Source: Pseudovibrio japonicus (GTDB lineage Bacteria > Pseudomonadota > Alphaproteobacteria > Rhizobiales > Stappiaceae). Taken from it: 64,000 nucleotides of DNA. The first letter of the stretch is position 1, and each line of letters starts with the position of its first letter. Location of the stretch: positions 496,001 to 560,000 of the forward strand of contig NZ_BMXE01000001.1 in NCBI RefSeq assembly GCF_014651595.1, given 5' to 3'. Shown here piece by piece: positions 51,391 to 63,941 of the stretch. A model generated the notes under the pieces. The model ran no database searches. It was not told the origin of the DNA and worked only from the letters and a program-made list of their open reading frames with translations. Both the position numbers and the translations under genes were made by a program.

Positions 51391-53387
51391 ATGGACATGC
51401 AAAACATTGATTTTCCAAGCAACTTCCTAGAAGCTTCGCAAAGCGACTGGGAAGCATCTGCCCTGCGTGCCCTCAAAGGCGCAGCACTGGATGGACTAAA
51501 CACACCAATTGCCGGTGGCCTCGAGATTAAGCCATTATACCAAGGTCACACTGACAGTGCTCCACTGCAATTGAGGGAGTGCGCTCGCCCTTGGAAGATC
51601 ATTCAACGTAGTGATCATCCCGCTATTTCCCAAGCCAATGCCCAGATGCTTGAGGACCTTGAGGGAGGTGCCGACGGTGTCGAGCTGGTTTTGCCTGCCT
51701 CCCCTCGTGTTTTCGCTGGTGGGCTGAGCGTTCAGCGCATCGAAGGCATGATGAAACTGCTTGATGGCGTCAAGCCTGATCTCATCGACTTCCGCCTCGA
51801 CTGTGGCTATGAAGGCAGTGCAACGCTCGCGCTGCTGGTTGAGACCTGCAAGCGCATGGGTGTTGATGCCGACCAGTTGACCGTGCAAGGCGTGTTTGAC
51901 CCGCTGGCTGTGTTCGTCAACTCCGGCCACGTGCGCAACTCCTTTGAACGGCTGGCCCTGCGCGCGCAGGACCTTGTGGGATATGCGCGCAACAACGGTA
52001 TTCAAGGGACTCTGCTACGTGCTGACGGGCGCTGCTATCACGATGCTGGCGCCAACAGTATTCAAGAGCTTGGGCTTACACTTGCCAGCCTGCTCTACCA
52101 TATGCGCACGCTGGAAGCAGTAAATCTGCCAGCCGAAGACCTTCCAAAATATGTTTCTGCCAGCCTGAGTGCCAGTGCTGACCAATTCGGGACCATTGTT
52201 AAGGCCCGTGCGATGCGTCATTTATGGGCCCGTCTGCTGGACGCAGCGCAACTTCCTGCCCAGCCGCTCCACCTTCATATGGAGACAAGCTGGCGGATGA
52301 TGACCAAGCGCGATCCTTGGGTGAACATGCTGCGCACGACCGTTGCGGCGTTTGCAGCCGGTATCGGCGGCGCTGATAGTGTGGCGGTTCTACCGTTCAC
52401 AAGCCCCCTTGGTTTGCCGAATTCCTTTGCGCGCCGAGTTGCACGCAACACGCAGCTCATTCTCAGCGAGGAAAGCAATCTGACACAGGTCAGCGACCCG
52501 GCAGCAGGTAGCGGTCTGGTCGAAGAGCGCACGCAAGAGCTTGCCAATGCCGCGTGGACCTATTTCCAGAAGATCGAACAGGATGGCGGTATCCTTGGAG
52601 CGCTGACCTCTGGTGCTGTTTACGCTGATGTTACCGCAGCAAAACAGGAAGAGGATAAGTTGGTTGCCACGGGGCGTCACCCGCTGACCGGAACCAGCGC
52701 CTTCCCGAACCTCGGAGAGCTTGATGTTGAGGTTCTGAAAGCTGATACGGACGAGATCGGCGAGATTGCGACCCGGATAGAACTGCCGGAACCTAACAGC
52801 GACGGCCAATTGATTGAAGCAGTCGCCAAGGCGCTGGTTAATGGTGCTGGTCTTGTTGATATTCAGGCCAGCCGGCAGCAAGTGGGCAGTAATGAATGTC
52901 AGAAGCTCCCGCTTACCCGTCTGGCTGCACCTTTCGAGATCCTGCGAGACAAAGCTGATTCCTTCAAAGAGGCTCAAGGCGCTCTGCCGCAAGTCTTTCT
53001 GGCCACGCTTGGCCCTGTCGCTCAGTATACTGCCCGCTCCACGTTTGCTAGCAATTTTTATGCGGCCGGTGGGTTTGCCAGTGACGGCGGCAAGCTGTTT
53101 GAAAACATTGACGAACTGGTTTCCTGCTTCCAGATCAGCGGTGCCAAGGTTGCCTGCATCTGTTCCTCCGACAAAGTCTACGCAGAACAAGCGCTTGATG
53201 TTCTCAAACGGCTGAAGACAGCTGGCGCCGAGCGCGTTACGCTAGCTGGTCGTCCAAAGGATCTGCTTGCGGATCTGGTCGAAAATGGCCTTGATGGGAC
53301 CATATACCAGGGCTGTGATATGCTGGTTGAATTGAAGGCGTGTTTTGAAGTGGTAGGCGTTTCGCTCTCTGACCAAGTGGAGGCAAT

Positions 53388-53391
<4 letters not shown>
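51391..53391 (+). CDS. mutA: Methylmalonyl-CoA mutase small (beta) subunit
   Basis: A 666-residue small subunit. The ATG at 51391 has AAGGA eight bases before it. It has the mutase TIM barrel (about 40-480), with [36 protein letters not shown] as an easily seen block, and a C-terminal B12-binding-type fold that lacks the Asp-x-His-x-x-Gly cobalamin motif, as expected for the non-catalytic subunit. It stabilises MutB. Its last 4 bases overlap mutB. Confidence 0.92.
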
Positions 53392-55556
<2,165 letters not shown>

Positions 55557-55787
55557 CGTTCCATCACTGGATCTAAAGCCGATGATTATGAGTGGCACCA
55601 TTGATTGGCACTTTCTCAAAGCGTGACGGCGATGCAGCTGCTATTGCCTTCACGCCCACTCCTTCTGCCCAGCCTGAGCAGCCGGGATGCGGTGCATTGT
55701 ACATTTGGCGAATGATGCTAATATATTAGCGGTGAACGAAGTTATTCTCGTTCCCTTTCAAAACTCCCAGAAATCAGGCGCATAACA

Positions 55788-56639
55788 ATGTATGAAAAAG
55801 CTATTGATCTAGGTGGTTTGGCCGTTGTGACAGGGGCCGCAAGTGGTGTTGGCAGAGCAGCTGCAAAACGATTTGCGCAGCGTGGGCTTGGTGTGATCCT
55901 TGCTGACCTTCCCGGAGCTCGCCTTGAGGAAGCCGTGGAGGACGTTCGGTCGGTCGCCTCCAAATCGGCGACTGTGCTCGGCGTTGCGACAGATGTGTCG
56001 GATGAGGCCCAGGTCAGAGCCCTGGCCGACAAGGCCTTCGATGCGGGTGAAGTTGCAGTCCTCATGAACAATGCGGGTGTCGAGATCCCCTCTTCCAGCT
56101 GGGGTGAGATGGATAACTGGCGCCGGCTCATCTCAATCAACCTCTTTGGAGTGATCCACGGCGTCCATGCGTTCTTGCCGCATATGGTAGCAGCAAACCG
56201 TGCGGCGGTTGTGGTCAATACCGGCTCCAAGCAAGGGATCACGACGCCGCCCGGTAATCCGGCCTATAATATGACCAAGGCCGGTGTGAAAGTGATCACC
56301 GAGCAACTCAGCCACGACTTGCAAGCGGTGGATGCGCCGATTTCAGCACATCTCTTCGTGCCGGGCTTTACGCATACGGGCATTAATATCGCCCAATACC
56401 CGGAAAAGCCCGAGGACGCCTGGACCAGTGAGCAGACGGTTGATTACTTCCTTGAGCGTTTGTCCAAGGATGACTTTTATATCCTTTGCCCGGACAACGC
56501 GGTGGATTCTAAAACCGACAATCTACGGGTTAATTGGGCTGCCCATGACATAATCGAAAATCGTCCGGCTCTGTCACGTTGGCATCCAGATTATGCCGAG
56601 GCATTTGCCAATTACCAGAGGACCGGAAAACTCTCATAG
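55788..56639 (+). CDS. Short-chain dehydrogenase/reductase
   Basis: A 283-residue classical SDR. Cofactor motif TGAASGVGRAAAK near residue 16, the NNAG motif near 92-95 (MNNAGVEIP), and the active-site Ser and Tyr-x-x-x-Lys (Ser in TGSKQG, YNMTK) are present. The C-terminus is long, with a variable substrate-binding part. NAD(P) preference and substrate are unknown. It is 230 bp after mutB with no obvious terminator, so may or may not belong to the mut unit. Confidence 0.88.
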   Translation: MYEKAIDLGGLAVVTGAASGVGRAAAKRFAQRGLGVILADLPGARLEEAVEDVRSVASKSATVLGVATDVSDEAQVRALADKAFDAGEVAVLMNNAGVEIPSSSWGEMDNWRRLISINLFGVIHGVHAFLPHMVAANRAAVVVNTGSKQGITTPPGNPAYNMTKAGVKVITEQLSHDLQAVDAPISAHLFVPGFTHTGINIAQYPEKPEDAWTSEQTVDYFLERLSKDDFYILCPDNAVDSKTDNLRVNWAAHDIIENRPALSRWHPDYAEAFANYQRTGKLS

Positions 56640-56687
56640 GTTTCACTTGATGGCCTCAACTATTTTCCAGTGGCATTCGTGAGTTTT

Positions 56688-56718
56688 ACATGCCCTCAGC
56701 TTTTAGCTGGGGGCATGT
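56688..56718. other. Inverted repeat after the SDR gene
   Basis: ACATGCCCTCAGC / GCTGGGGGCATGT, 13 bp with one T-G pair and a TTTTA loop. No T-run follows, so its use as a terminator is uncertain. Confidence 0.4.
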
Positions 56719-56793
56719 GCTGTAAACTGCTTGGAGTGTAGCTATCATTCCCATTAGGTTAGCCTTGGAATTTCACTTTAGGCTTCTTTTGTA

Positions 56794-57555
56794 ATGCACC
56801 TGCGCTACTCAGATACTTCAAATCATCTTTTCGACCTCTTCATTCTCGCTCTTTCCATCTACGTGATAGCTGCGCTCGTCATTCAGGAGACCATGTATCT
56901 TGATCAGGACACGATCACGCTGCTGATTTATGCGGATACTGCAATTTGTGGGGTCTTCTTTATCGAGTTTCTTGTCCGCTTTATGCGGGCCGAAAAGAAG
57001 CTTGCGTTTTTGAAATGGGGCTGGATTGACCTTCTTGCGAGCATTCCCCTTGTGGATCCACTGAGATACGGCCGTATCATCAGGCTCTTCAGGATCATAA
57101 GGGCCTTACGCGCCTCCCATACGATTGTAAGGTACGTTTTTAACAAGAGGACAAACAGCGTTCTGACGCTTGTGCTCCTCAGTTCCACCCTGATGATTAT
57201 TCTTGCTGCCATTGCTGTTCTTCAGGTGGAGAAGAACATAGACGGCGCCAATATCCTCCATCTGCGTGACGCTGTATGGTGGGCGTTTGTTACAATCACA
57301 ACAGTTGGTTACGGTGATTTTTATCCGGTCTCGTTAGAAGGACGCGTGATTGCTGCCTTTTTGATGACTGTTGGCGTTGGCCTGTTTGCTACTTTGACAG
57401 GAACGATCGTTGCAAACCTCTTCATTAACGTGGAAGAGCAAAAAGGAAACCAGGAACTGAACGTTCTGGAGACGAAGCTTGATGCGCTTCATGTTGAGCT
57501 GGCCGAGATGCGTCGTGAGTTACAAAAACAAAGGGCACTTGGCGCGCCGGACTAA
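56794..57555 (+). CDS. Potassium channel, voltage-gated type
   Basis: A 253-residue channel subunit with six membrane helices. The selectivity filter TVGYGD lies at about residue 170-175 in TITTVGYGDFYP, and the fourth helix has regularly spaced Arg (GRIIRLFRIIRALRASH) characteristic of voltage sensors. A coiled-coil C-terminus (about 217-250) helps tetramer formation. It resembles the KvAP/Kch type. The K+ call is firm; the exact gating is not. Confidence 0.9.
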   Translation: MHLRYSDTSNHLFDLFILALSIYVIAALVIQETMYLDQDTITLLIYADTAICGVFFIEFLVRFMRAEKKLAFLKWGWIDLLASIPLVDPLRYGRIIRLFRIIRALRASHTIVRYVFNKRTNSVLTLVLLSSTLMIILAAIAVLQVEKNIDGANILHLRDAVWWAFVTITTVGYGDFYPVSLEGRVIAAFLMTVGVGLFATLTGTIVANLFINVEEQKGNQELNVLETKLDALHVELAEMRRELQKQRALGAPD

Positions 57556-57722
57556 CGTTTCACCTCTGGCATTTTGCAGCGGCATTCCTACATGAAATGA
57601 GCGCCCATACGTTTCATGAGGGTGATGGGGGCTCGGGCACTTCGATCACAGTTTGATGTTTTTGACCGAGAGATTTGATGTGCGTCTGGCAGCTGGCCAT
57701 GACGCAAATTTGAGGATGACAC

Positions 57723-58043
57723 ATGCTTACCACGACGACGAACACCATTCAGAACAAAGAGATTTCCGAGTACAAAGGCATCGTGCACGGTGAAGCGATC
57801 CTTGGTGCGAATGTCTTTAAAGACCTGTTTGCGGGTATTCGCGATATTGTCGGTGGTCGTTCCGGTGCCTATGAGGATGAGCTGAAGAAAGCTCGCCAGA
57901 TTGCTATTCATGAAATGACTGAGGAAGCTGCGCGGTATGGGGCTAACGCCGTTATCGGCATCGACATTGATTATGAGACTGTTGGCAGTAATGGGTCCAT
58001 GCTGATGGTGACCGCAACGGGGACAGCTGTCAGCTATCGCTAA
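57723..58043 (+). CDS. YbjQ/UPF0145 family protein
   Basis: A 106-residue protein of the YbjQ (heavy-metal-binding-domain, UPF0145) family: [35 protein letters not shown] in the first half and [30 protein letters not shown] in the second. Forms pentamers in structure-solved relatives; no function is firmly known. No signal peptide. About 160 bp before meaB. Confidence 0.93.
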   Translation: MLTTTTNTIQNKEISEYKGIVHGEAILGANVFKDLFAGIRDIVGGRSGAYEDELKKARQIAIHEMTEEAARYGANAVIGIDIDYETVGSNGSMLMVTATGTAVSYR

Positions 58044-58203
58044 ACGGGCTTTCCGGGCGCCTTCTCCCCGGACACCCAGACCGCGCTGCAATGCTGGTGC
58101 AGGGAACCGCCCTGCCCCACAACTTCTCCAAGTCGCCGACTTGCAAAGGCGCCTCATCTGTTCGAGGTTGGCAGAAGAGATTCTTCTGAACGGACTGACC
58201 TTA

Positions 58204-59202
58204 ATGACTGCACGCCCCGCTTCTTCCAGAGACAATGTAGATGAGCTTGCCGAGCGGCTGCTGAACGGGCAGCGGGCAGCGCTTGCGCGCGGCATAACGC
58301 TTGTTGAATCCAAGAAGCCAGCACACCGGAGCCAGGCCGAAGAGCTGCTGACCAAGGTGATGGGTGCAACCGGAAACGCCTTCCGCATTGGTGTTACCGG
58401 CGTGCCGGGGGTAGGCAAATCCACGATGATCGACACATTCGGCTCCAACCTGACTGCTGCCGGGCACAAGGTGGCGGTGTTGGCTGTTGATCCGTCTTCC
58501 ACACGCACCGGCGGCTCCATTTTGGGTGATAAAACCCGCATGGCACAGCTGGCAGTGGACCCCAATGCATACATCCGTCCCTCCCCCTCAGCCGGTACGC
58601 TTGGCGGTGTTGCGGCCAAGACCCGTGAGAGCATGCTTTTGTGCGAAGCAGCTGGGTTTGATGTGATCCTTGTTGAGACCGTTGGCATTGGCCAGTCCGA
58701 GACCACTGTTGCGCAGATGGTTGATATCTTTCTGGTTTTGATGCTGCCGGGTGCAGGTGATGAGCTGCAGGGCATTAAGAAGGGTGTGCTGGAGATCGCG
58801 GACCTTATTGCTGTCAATAAAGCCGAGGGCGACGGGCAGATGCGGGCGCGCTCGGCGGCCTCTGAATACCGTGCGGCCCTGAACATTCTTGCGCCGCGTT
58901 CCAAGCATTGGTCGCCTCCTGTTCTGACGGTTTCCGGCCTTGCTAACGAGGGCCTTGATGATTTGTGGGCCCAGCTGGGCATCTTTAAAGAGCGCATGCA
59001 GGCCAGCGGGGACTGGGAGAGCAAGCGCGCGGAGCAGCAGCTGGCTTGGATGTGGGGGCTGCTTAACGAGCAACTTCAGGCGGCGCTGATGGCAAATCCG
59101 GATATCAAATCCGCCCTGCCGGAGGTGGAGCGGGCGGTGAAGTCGGGTAATTTGCCCGCAACAGCTGCCGCCAGCCAGTTGGCACGCCTTTTCGGGATCT
59201 GA
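58204..59202 (+). CDS. meaB: Methylmalonyl-CoA mutase chaperone GTPase MeaB
   Basis: A 332-residue G3E-family GTPase. Walker A is [11 protein letters not shown] near residues 62-72; the VDPSS strand, DKTRM and NKAEGDG (guanine recognition) are also present, followed by a C-terminal dimerisation arm. It gates cofactor loading and protects mutase from inactivation. Start set at [10 protein letters not shown]; a TTG 21 codons upstream is open but less likely, and the ribosome site is weak. Lies apart from mutAB, with three unrelated genes in between. Confidence 0.92.
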   Translation: MTARPASSRDNVDELAERLLNGQRAALARGITLVESKKPAHRSQAEELLTKVMGATGNAFRIGVTGVPGVGKSTMIDTFGSNLTAAGHKVAVLAVDPSSTRTGGSILGDKTRMAQLAVDPNAYIRPSPSAGTLGGVAAKTRESMLLCEAAGFDVILVETVGIGQSETTVAQMVDIFLVLMLPGAGDELQGIKKGVLEIADLIAVNKAEGDGQMRARSAASEYRAALNILAPRSKHWSPPVLTVSGLANEGLDDLWAQLGIFKERMQASGDWESKRAEQQLAWMWGLLNEQLQAALMANPDIKSALPEVERAVKSGNLPATAAASQLARLFGI

Positions 59203-59219
59203 ACAAAACGAGGGGCGAG

Positions 59220-60587
59220 ATGAGCAACGATCAGGAGATACTTTCAAGACGCGCCCTGCTTGGTGCTGGTGTTGCGGCGGGGGCTGGAACGCTTATAGCC
59301 TCGCAAGATGCGCAGGCGGCGCCTACAACGCCCGTGATTGTTGAGTTTCCCGCCCCTCAGTCTCAGCGAGATGTGTCTGTGGCCTTACAAGCGGCCATGA
59401 ACAGGGCTGCTGAAAACGGGCATATACTGCAGCTTGGTGCTGGCACCTATTCCTGCTCTGACTTGTCGCTTCCCAGCGGCCTGACCTTGCACGGTGTGCC
59501 GGGGCACACGCGTTTGTTGCTTGATGGAGATGGGCCTCTTCTTAAAGGCAGTGGGGCGGATCGTGTATGCCTCAGCCAAATCATCTTTGATGGTGGGCAC
59601 CTGCCGCTTGCTGAGGATGTCTCTGCTTTGCTGTGGCTGTCGCGATGTGAGCAGCTTGCCCTTACCTCCTGTGAGATCACTGGCAGTGCAAAGTCCGGTC
59701 TGGTTCTGGAGCAGTGCTCGGGTGTCATCGCCAGCAACCATATGCATGAGCTACAGGATATTGCTGTTCTCAGTTACAATGCTACAGCCTTACGGATTGA
59801 GGGGAATATTGTGTCTGACTGCGGTGATGGCGGCATTTTGGTTTATCGCTGGTCAGAAGGTGCTGATGGAACAATCATCACGGGGAATCGGGTCTCCAGG
59901 ATTGCGGCCCAAAGCGGCGGGACCGGTCAGAACGGTAATGGCATCAACGTATTTCGTGCTGATAATGTTACGATCTCCAACAACAAGGTCAGTGACTGTA
60001 CGTTTTCTGCTATTCGTGCCAATGCGGCATCCAATGTTCAGATCCTCGGCAATACCTGTCACCGCTCTGGTGAAGTGGCTTTATTTGTCGAGTTCGGGTT
60101 TCAGGGCGCAATCGTCAGCAATAACCTGATTGAGACAGCTGCCAACGGCATTTCCATCACCAACTTCAATGATGGCGGGCGCTTAGCGGTGTGCTCCAAC
60201 AACGTGCTGCGGGATATCACCGGCACGGGGCCTTATGCGCAGGACAACCCGACCTTTGGTGTCGGCATATCTGTTGAAGCGGATACCAGCGTAACGGGCA
60301 ACATAGTGGAAGATGCGCGGGTGACTGGCATCAATCTGGGTTGGGGGCCGTATATGCGTAATCTGATCGCGGCTCAGAACAGTGTACGATCAGTGCCCGT
60401 CGGCATTGCTGTAAGCTTTGCGGCAGATGAGGCAACAGCGCTTATTTCCCAGAATATCATCTCAGGCTGCACCGTGAATATCGCTGGCTTCCGCTGGGAT
60501 GAACAGGTGAGCGGCGATCTGGCGCTTTCAGCAGAGGACGTGCCACGATCAATTCGTGTGGCGGACAATCTTGTCAGTGCTGTTTAG
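59220..60587 (+). CDS. Tat-exported right-handed beta-helix protein (TIGR03808)
   Basis: A 455-residue protein with a twin-arginine signal: SRRALLGAG at residues 9-17 and a cleavage site near QAAP. The rest is a repetitive parallel beta-helix with NN/SN-type turns (NRVSRIAAQSGGTGQNGNGINVFRADNVTISNNKVSDC), matching the TIGR03808 family of Tat-translocated repetitive proteins that occurs in Hyphomicrobiales. Likely periplasmic. It begins 17 bp after meaB, so could be cotranscribed. Function unknown. Confidence 0.9.
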   Translation: MSNDQEILSRRALLGAGVAAGAGTLIASQDAQAAPTTPVIVEFPAPQSQRDVSVALQAAMNRAAENGHILQLGAGTYSCSDLSLPSGLTLHGVPGHTRLLLDGDGPLLKGSGADRVCLSQIIFDGGHLPLAEDVSALLWLSRCEQLALTSCEITGSAKSGLVLEQCSGVIASNHMHELQDIAVLSYNATALRIEGNIVSDCGDGGILVYRWSEGADGTIITGNRVSRIAAQSGGTGQNGNGINVFRADNVTISNNKVSDCTFSAIRANAASNVQILGNTCHRSGEVALFVEFGFQGAIVSNNLIETAANGISITNFNDGGRLAVCSNNVLRDITGTGPYAQDNPTFGVGISVEADTSVTGNIVEDARVTGINLGWGPYMRNLIAAQNSVRSVPVGIAVSFAADEATALISQNIISGCTVNIAGFRWDEQVSGDLALSAEDVPRSIRVADNLVSAV

Positions 60588-60625
60588 AGCAGTACGGCAG
60601 GAGATCGCTCCCCTGCCCCCCTCAA

Positions 60626-61648
60626 TTACATTGTTTTCAAGAGACGCTTGAAGTCTTCGACCGGGCGAACTTCACCGACGAGAATATCGCGGCGGTTCTT
60701 GAGCTGCTGGTGCTCCCAGGAACGCAGGCCCTTTTCTTCTTCATCAGAAAGGGGCAGGAGCGATCTGATGATGGATGCCATCATGACTTCTGCGCCACGA
60801 TCAGTGCCATCATCACACTTCAGGGTTATGCCAAAGCCCAGTTCGGGCAGGGCTGCGCAGAACACGCCTTCGGCGCCAGTCTTCGCAAACACACGGCCAC
60901 GAAAAATATCCATGACCTCGGTGCAGAACCGCTGCTTTCCGGCAACCATGTAAGGTTCGTTGACACAGGCCTCATAAAGCACTTCAGCAGCTTTTGAGCG
61001 TTCCTGATCAAGCCCGACACCTGTTCCAAAGCGGGCAAAGGCCAATGCTGTTTTATGCTGCTCCATGGCGTAGGTTGGAATGGAGCACCCGTCCGTACCG
61101 CATACATCCCGGCCCAGAATACCGCCGCTCATCTGTTCGATTACATTGCGGATTTCCGCCTGAACCGGGTGATCAAAGTCAATGTAGTTCTCGGTTGGGA
61201 TACCGAGGGTTTTTGCCATGGCCAGAAAGCCGGCGTGCTTGCCAGAGCAGTTGTTGTGCAGCTGGCATGGGGTCTCGTCGGCTTTAATGAGGCTCACGCA
61301 ATCCTCCATGTGCTTTGGCCATTGCGGGCCGCACATGAGGTTTTCTTCACTCAGACCAGCTTTGAACAGCATCATGCGCGCAGAGCTGGCGTGCACGTGC
61401 TCCCCGTTGTGAGAGGCGCAGGCCAGTGCCAGTTCTGCATCATCGTAGTCAAGGGCTTCCGCAGCGCCGGATTCCACCATTGGAATTGCCTGAAGAGCCT
61501 TGATCGCGGAGCGTGCAAAGATGCCCTGCTCCACATCACCTGCACTGAACGCCAGTTTGCCATCAGCATCTACGATCGCAATAGAGCCACGGTGACGGCT
61601 CTCAACAATGTTGCCTCGTGTTACTTCGACGAGTACGGGATTATCCAT
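60626..61648 (-). CDS. Asparaginase, rhizobial type (PF06089)
   Basis: A 340-residue cytoplasmic protein of the PF06089 asparaginase family (Rhizobium etli thermolabile enzyme). Marks include ASHNGEHVHASSARMML (about 95-110), HNNCSGKHAGFLAMAKTLG (146-164), GCSIPTYAM (about 207) and KTGAEGVFCAALPELGFGITLK near 270. Hydrolyses L-asparagine to aspartate and ammonia. Convergent with the Tat protein gene. Confidence 0.92.
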   Translation of the reverse strand: MDNPVLVEVTRGNIVESRHRGSIAIVDADGKLAFSAGDVEQGIFARSAIKALQAIPMVESGAAEALDYDDAELALACASHNGEHVHASSARMMLFKAGLSEENLMCGPQWPKHMEDCVSLIKADETPCQLHNNCSGKHAGFLAMAKTLGIPTENYIDFDHPVQAEIRNVIEQMSGGILGRDVCGTDGCSIPTYAMEQHKTALAFARFGTGVGLDQERSKAAEVLYEACVNEPYMVAGKQRFCTEVMDIFRGRVFAKTGAEGVFCAALPELGFGITLKCDDGTDRGAEVMMASIIRSLLPLSDEEEKGLRSWEHQQLKNRRDILVGEVRPVEDFKRLLKTM

Positions 61649-61854
61649 TCACACTATCTTCCAGGGTTCAATGAGGCTTTGCAGGCCAGTCTTTTTTGGG
61701 GCTGAAGCTACAAGTTGTCCTTGCCGGACCCTACGCTTCGGCGTGTTGGTGTGTTCATAACCTATTTTTGTGCAAGCGGCTACTTTTGCGATTATGCCCG
61801 TGTTTTACGCCCTTTAATGCGCGACTAGTGGCCCCTTACAGCGCAAAACCGGCG

Positions 61855-63027
61855 TTACGAGACTGCCATTGCACCCATCCATGTGCGCAGGCGGCTCAAT
61901 GCCTCATGCAGGACTTCATCTTTCTTACAGAAGCAGAAGCGCACCAGTGTCTTTGGGCCTTCGTGTGTGCCGTAAAATGCAGAGATCGGCACAGCTGCGA
62001 CACCGGCTTCCTCGACCATCTTCTGGCAGAACTCCACGTCAGTGCCGTTAAATCCAAGCGGAGAGAAATCGCAGGTCACAAAGTATGTGCCCTCACACTG
62101 CAATACGCTGAAACCCATGTCGGCCAGAGGTCCGGAGATCAGGTCGCGCTTGGCTTCCAGCTCTTTTTCGAAGGAGACGTAGTAGTCGTCGTCTTTATTC
62201 AAGCCATAGGCGACGGCTTTTTGCAGGTTTGGCGGGGTGGTGAAGGTGACGAACTGGTGGGCCTTCGCGATTGGTTCCAGCAGATTGTGAGGCGCTGTGA
62301 TGTAACCAATTTTCCAGCCGGTGAGCGAGAAGGTTTTGCCTGCTGAACCGATACGTACGCAACGATCACGCATACCCGGAAGGGTCATGAGCGGTTTGTG
62401 CTTTGCCTCGGAAAACACAATGTGCTCGTAAACCTCGTCACAAATGGCGTAGCAATCATACTCAAGGCAAAGATCTGCGATAAGTTGCAGCTCATCCTTA
62501 TGAAAGACCTTTGCGTTCGGGTTCATTGGGTTGTTGATCAGGATGGCTTTGGTCTTGCTGGAGAAGGCTTTGCGCAGCTGATCTTCGTGCAGCTCCCAAT
62601 TAGGCGGGGTTACCTGAACAAAGACCGGCGTTGCGCCTGCTCGTTTGACTAGCGAGAGATAACAATCGTAGAGCGGCTCGATGAGGATGACCTCATCACC
62701 CGGCTCGACCAGCGCAAAGATGCTGTCTGCGAGCGCTTCGGTGGCGCCGGAGGTTACCAGCACTTCGCTCTGCCAATCGATATCCAGATCGTAAAAGCGT
62801 TTGTTGTTGTCCGCCACGGCCTGCCGAAGGGCTGGCACACCGAGCATGGGCGGGTATTGGTTGGGGTCCTGCATCAGGGCATCGGCTGCAACCTGCCGCA
62901 CATCCTGCGGGCCATCCACATCCGGAAACCCCTGCCCCAGATTGATGGCCTTATGTTCCGAAGCCAGACGCGACATGCGCTCAAATACCGTTGTTTCTAA
63001 TCCGGTAAATACTGTGTTTGTCGGTTT
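61855..63027 (-). CDS. Class I/II aminotransferase
   Basis: A 390-residue PLP enzyme of fold type I. Start set at MKPTNTVFTG; the frame is open 51 codons further up, which is unlike the family. PLP Lys lies in SAGKTFSLTGWK. NLGQGFPDVDGPQDV, NPMNPNAKVF, CDEVYEHIVF and RFCFCKKDEVL are shared with kynurenine- or methionine-aminotransferase (YbdL-type) proteins. Substrate not decided by sequence. Separated from the asparaginase gene by about 200 bp. Confidence 0.88.
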   Translation of the reverse strand, partial: KPTNTVFTGLETTVFERMSRLASEHKAINLGQGFPDVDGPQDVRQVAADALMQDPNQYPPMLGVPALRQAVADNNKRFYDLDIDWQSEVLVTSGATEALADSIFALVEPGDEVILIEPLYDCYLSLVKRAGATPVFVQVTPPNWELHEDQLRKAFSSKTKAILINNPMNPNAKVFHKDELQLIADLCLEYDCYAICDEVYEHIVFSEAKHKPLMTLPGMRDRCVRIGSAGKTFSLTGWKIGYITAPHNLLEPIAKAHQFVTFTTPPNLQKAVAYGLNKDDDYYVSFEKELEAKRDLISGPLADMGFSVLQCEGTYFVTCDFSPLGFNGTDVEFCQKMVEEAGVAAVPISAFYGTHEGPKTLVRFCFCKKDEVLHEALSRLRTWMGAMAVS

Positions 63028-63941
63028 CATCTGGATATCCCTACCTGACGCATTCTTTTTATTCTCAGGAGGACAAGTAAACGATTTACCCATCACCTGC
63101 AAAGTCTGCAGGGGGACGTTATTCTGCGTGTTTCCACATAGGAATTGGAGATGTGCCAAAAGCACCACATAGGATGCCATGCAGTGGTGGAGCGAAGTTT
63201 CCCGAGATACGGGATGAGCAAGACAAGCAGGCAGTGCCTGCGCTACTTGTTAGATATGTTTCTTCGGCATTGGCTGCTTGCCTTGCCCGGGCTTTCTTTT
63301 GATGAACAACGTCGCCTCTTTTGCCTATAAGGCACGATAGCCGGTTTCCCGGAAAGACAGTGGCTTATCCAGTCAGGTTTCCCTGAGCGAACAGTTCCTC
63401 CGACTTTGGCAAAGTTGGCTGACACAAAAGGTTTCCCCATTGCGACACCCACATTTGCCACCGCGTGATACCCTATATTCCTGGGCCCTTCCCCTCAAAC
63501 CATGCGGCCACGTTTGAAGATCGGTTCACCGGACCACCAGAAGGTGCGTTACGTCTTCCAACAGCCCCACCCAACCCACGCCACACTGACGGTCGCTCCG
63601 CCAGCAGCCCGTCACGTGGGCATGGGATTAGTATGTGGGGTAGTTTGATAGGGGGAATAAGATTTTTCGGGTGAACTGCCGACATATGCTTGGGCCCTTC
63701 AGTCAAAGTCAGGGAGAACTGTGCATTTGGCTCTGGATCCCTGATCAAGCTCATGCTTGTCAGGGATGACGATGATGGTGCAAGCAGATTTGATAACTCG
63801 CTCTCAGGCTTTTTCTGAACTTGAAGTGCAAGCAAGCGATGCTAAATCACCACACAACCTTTTGGTTTTCAAAAGATTTCCTTGCTCAGACTAAGGTGGT
63901 TAGTTTAGAATTTGCGCTCTATAGTTGCGGAGACGTCTTCA
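63028..63941. other. Long non-coding region with REP-like element
   Basis: About 914 bp with no supported gene. A 120-codon minus-strand frame (63473-63835) and three short plus/minus frames are of poor composition. It holds the aminotransferase leader and the inverted repeat listed separately. Confidence 0.5.
63737..63767. repeat. REP-like imperfect palindrome
   Basis: ATCCCTGATCAAGC pairs with GCTTGTCAGGGAT around TCAT: 13-bp stem with one bulged T. Shape and wording resemble the dispersed intergenic palindromes found in many alphaproteobacteria; only one copy was noticed here. Confidence 0.5.

Noticed and set aside
57588-59024. 478-codon minus-strand frame opposite meaB and the YbjQ-like gene
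   Set aside because: Antisense shadow of two clear genes; Ser/Ala/Pro-rich with no domain.
63473-63835. 120-codon minus-strand frame near the right edge
   Set aside because: Pro/Gly/Ser-rich with no domain; covers the REP-like palindrome, so probably non-coding repeat sequence.
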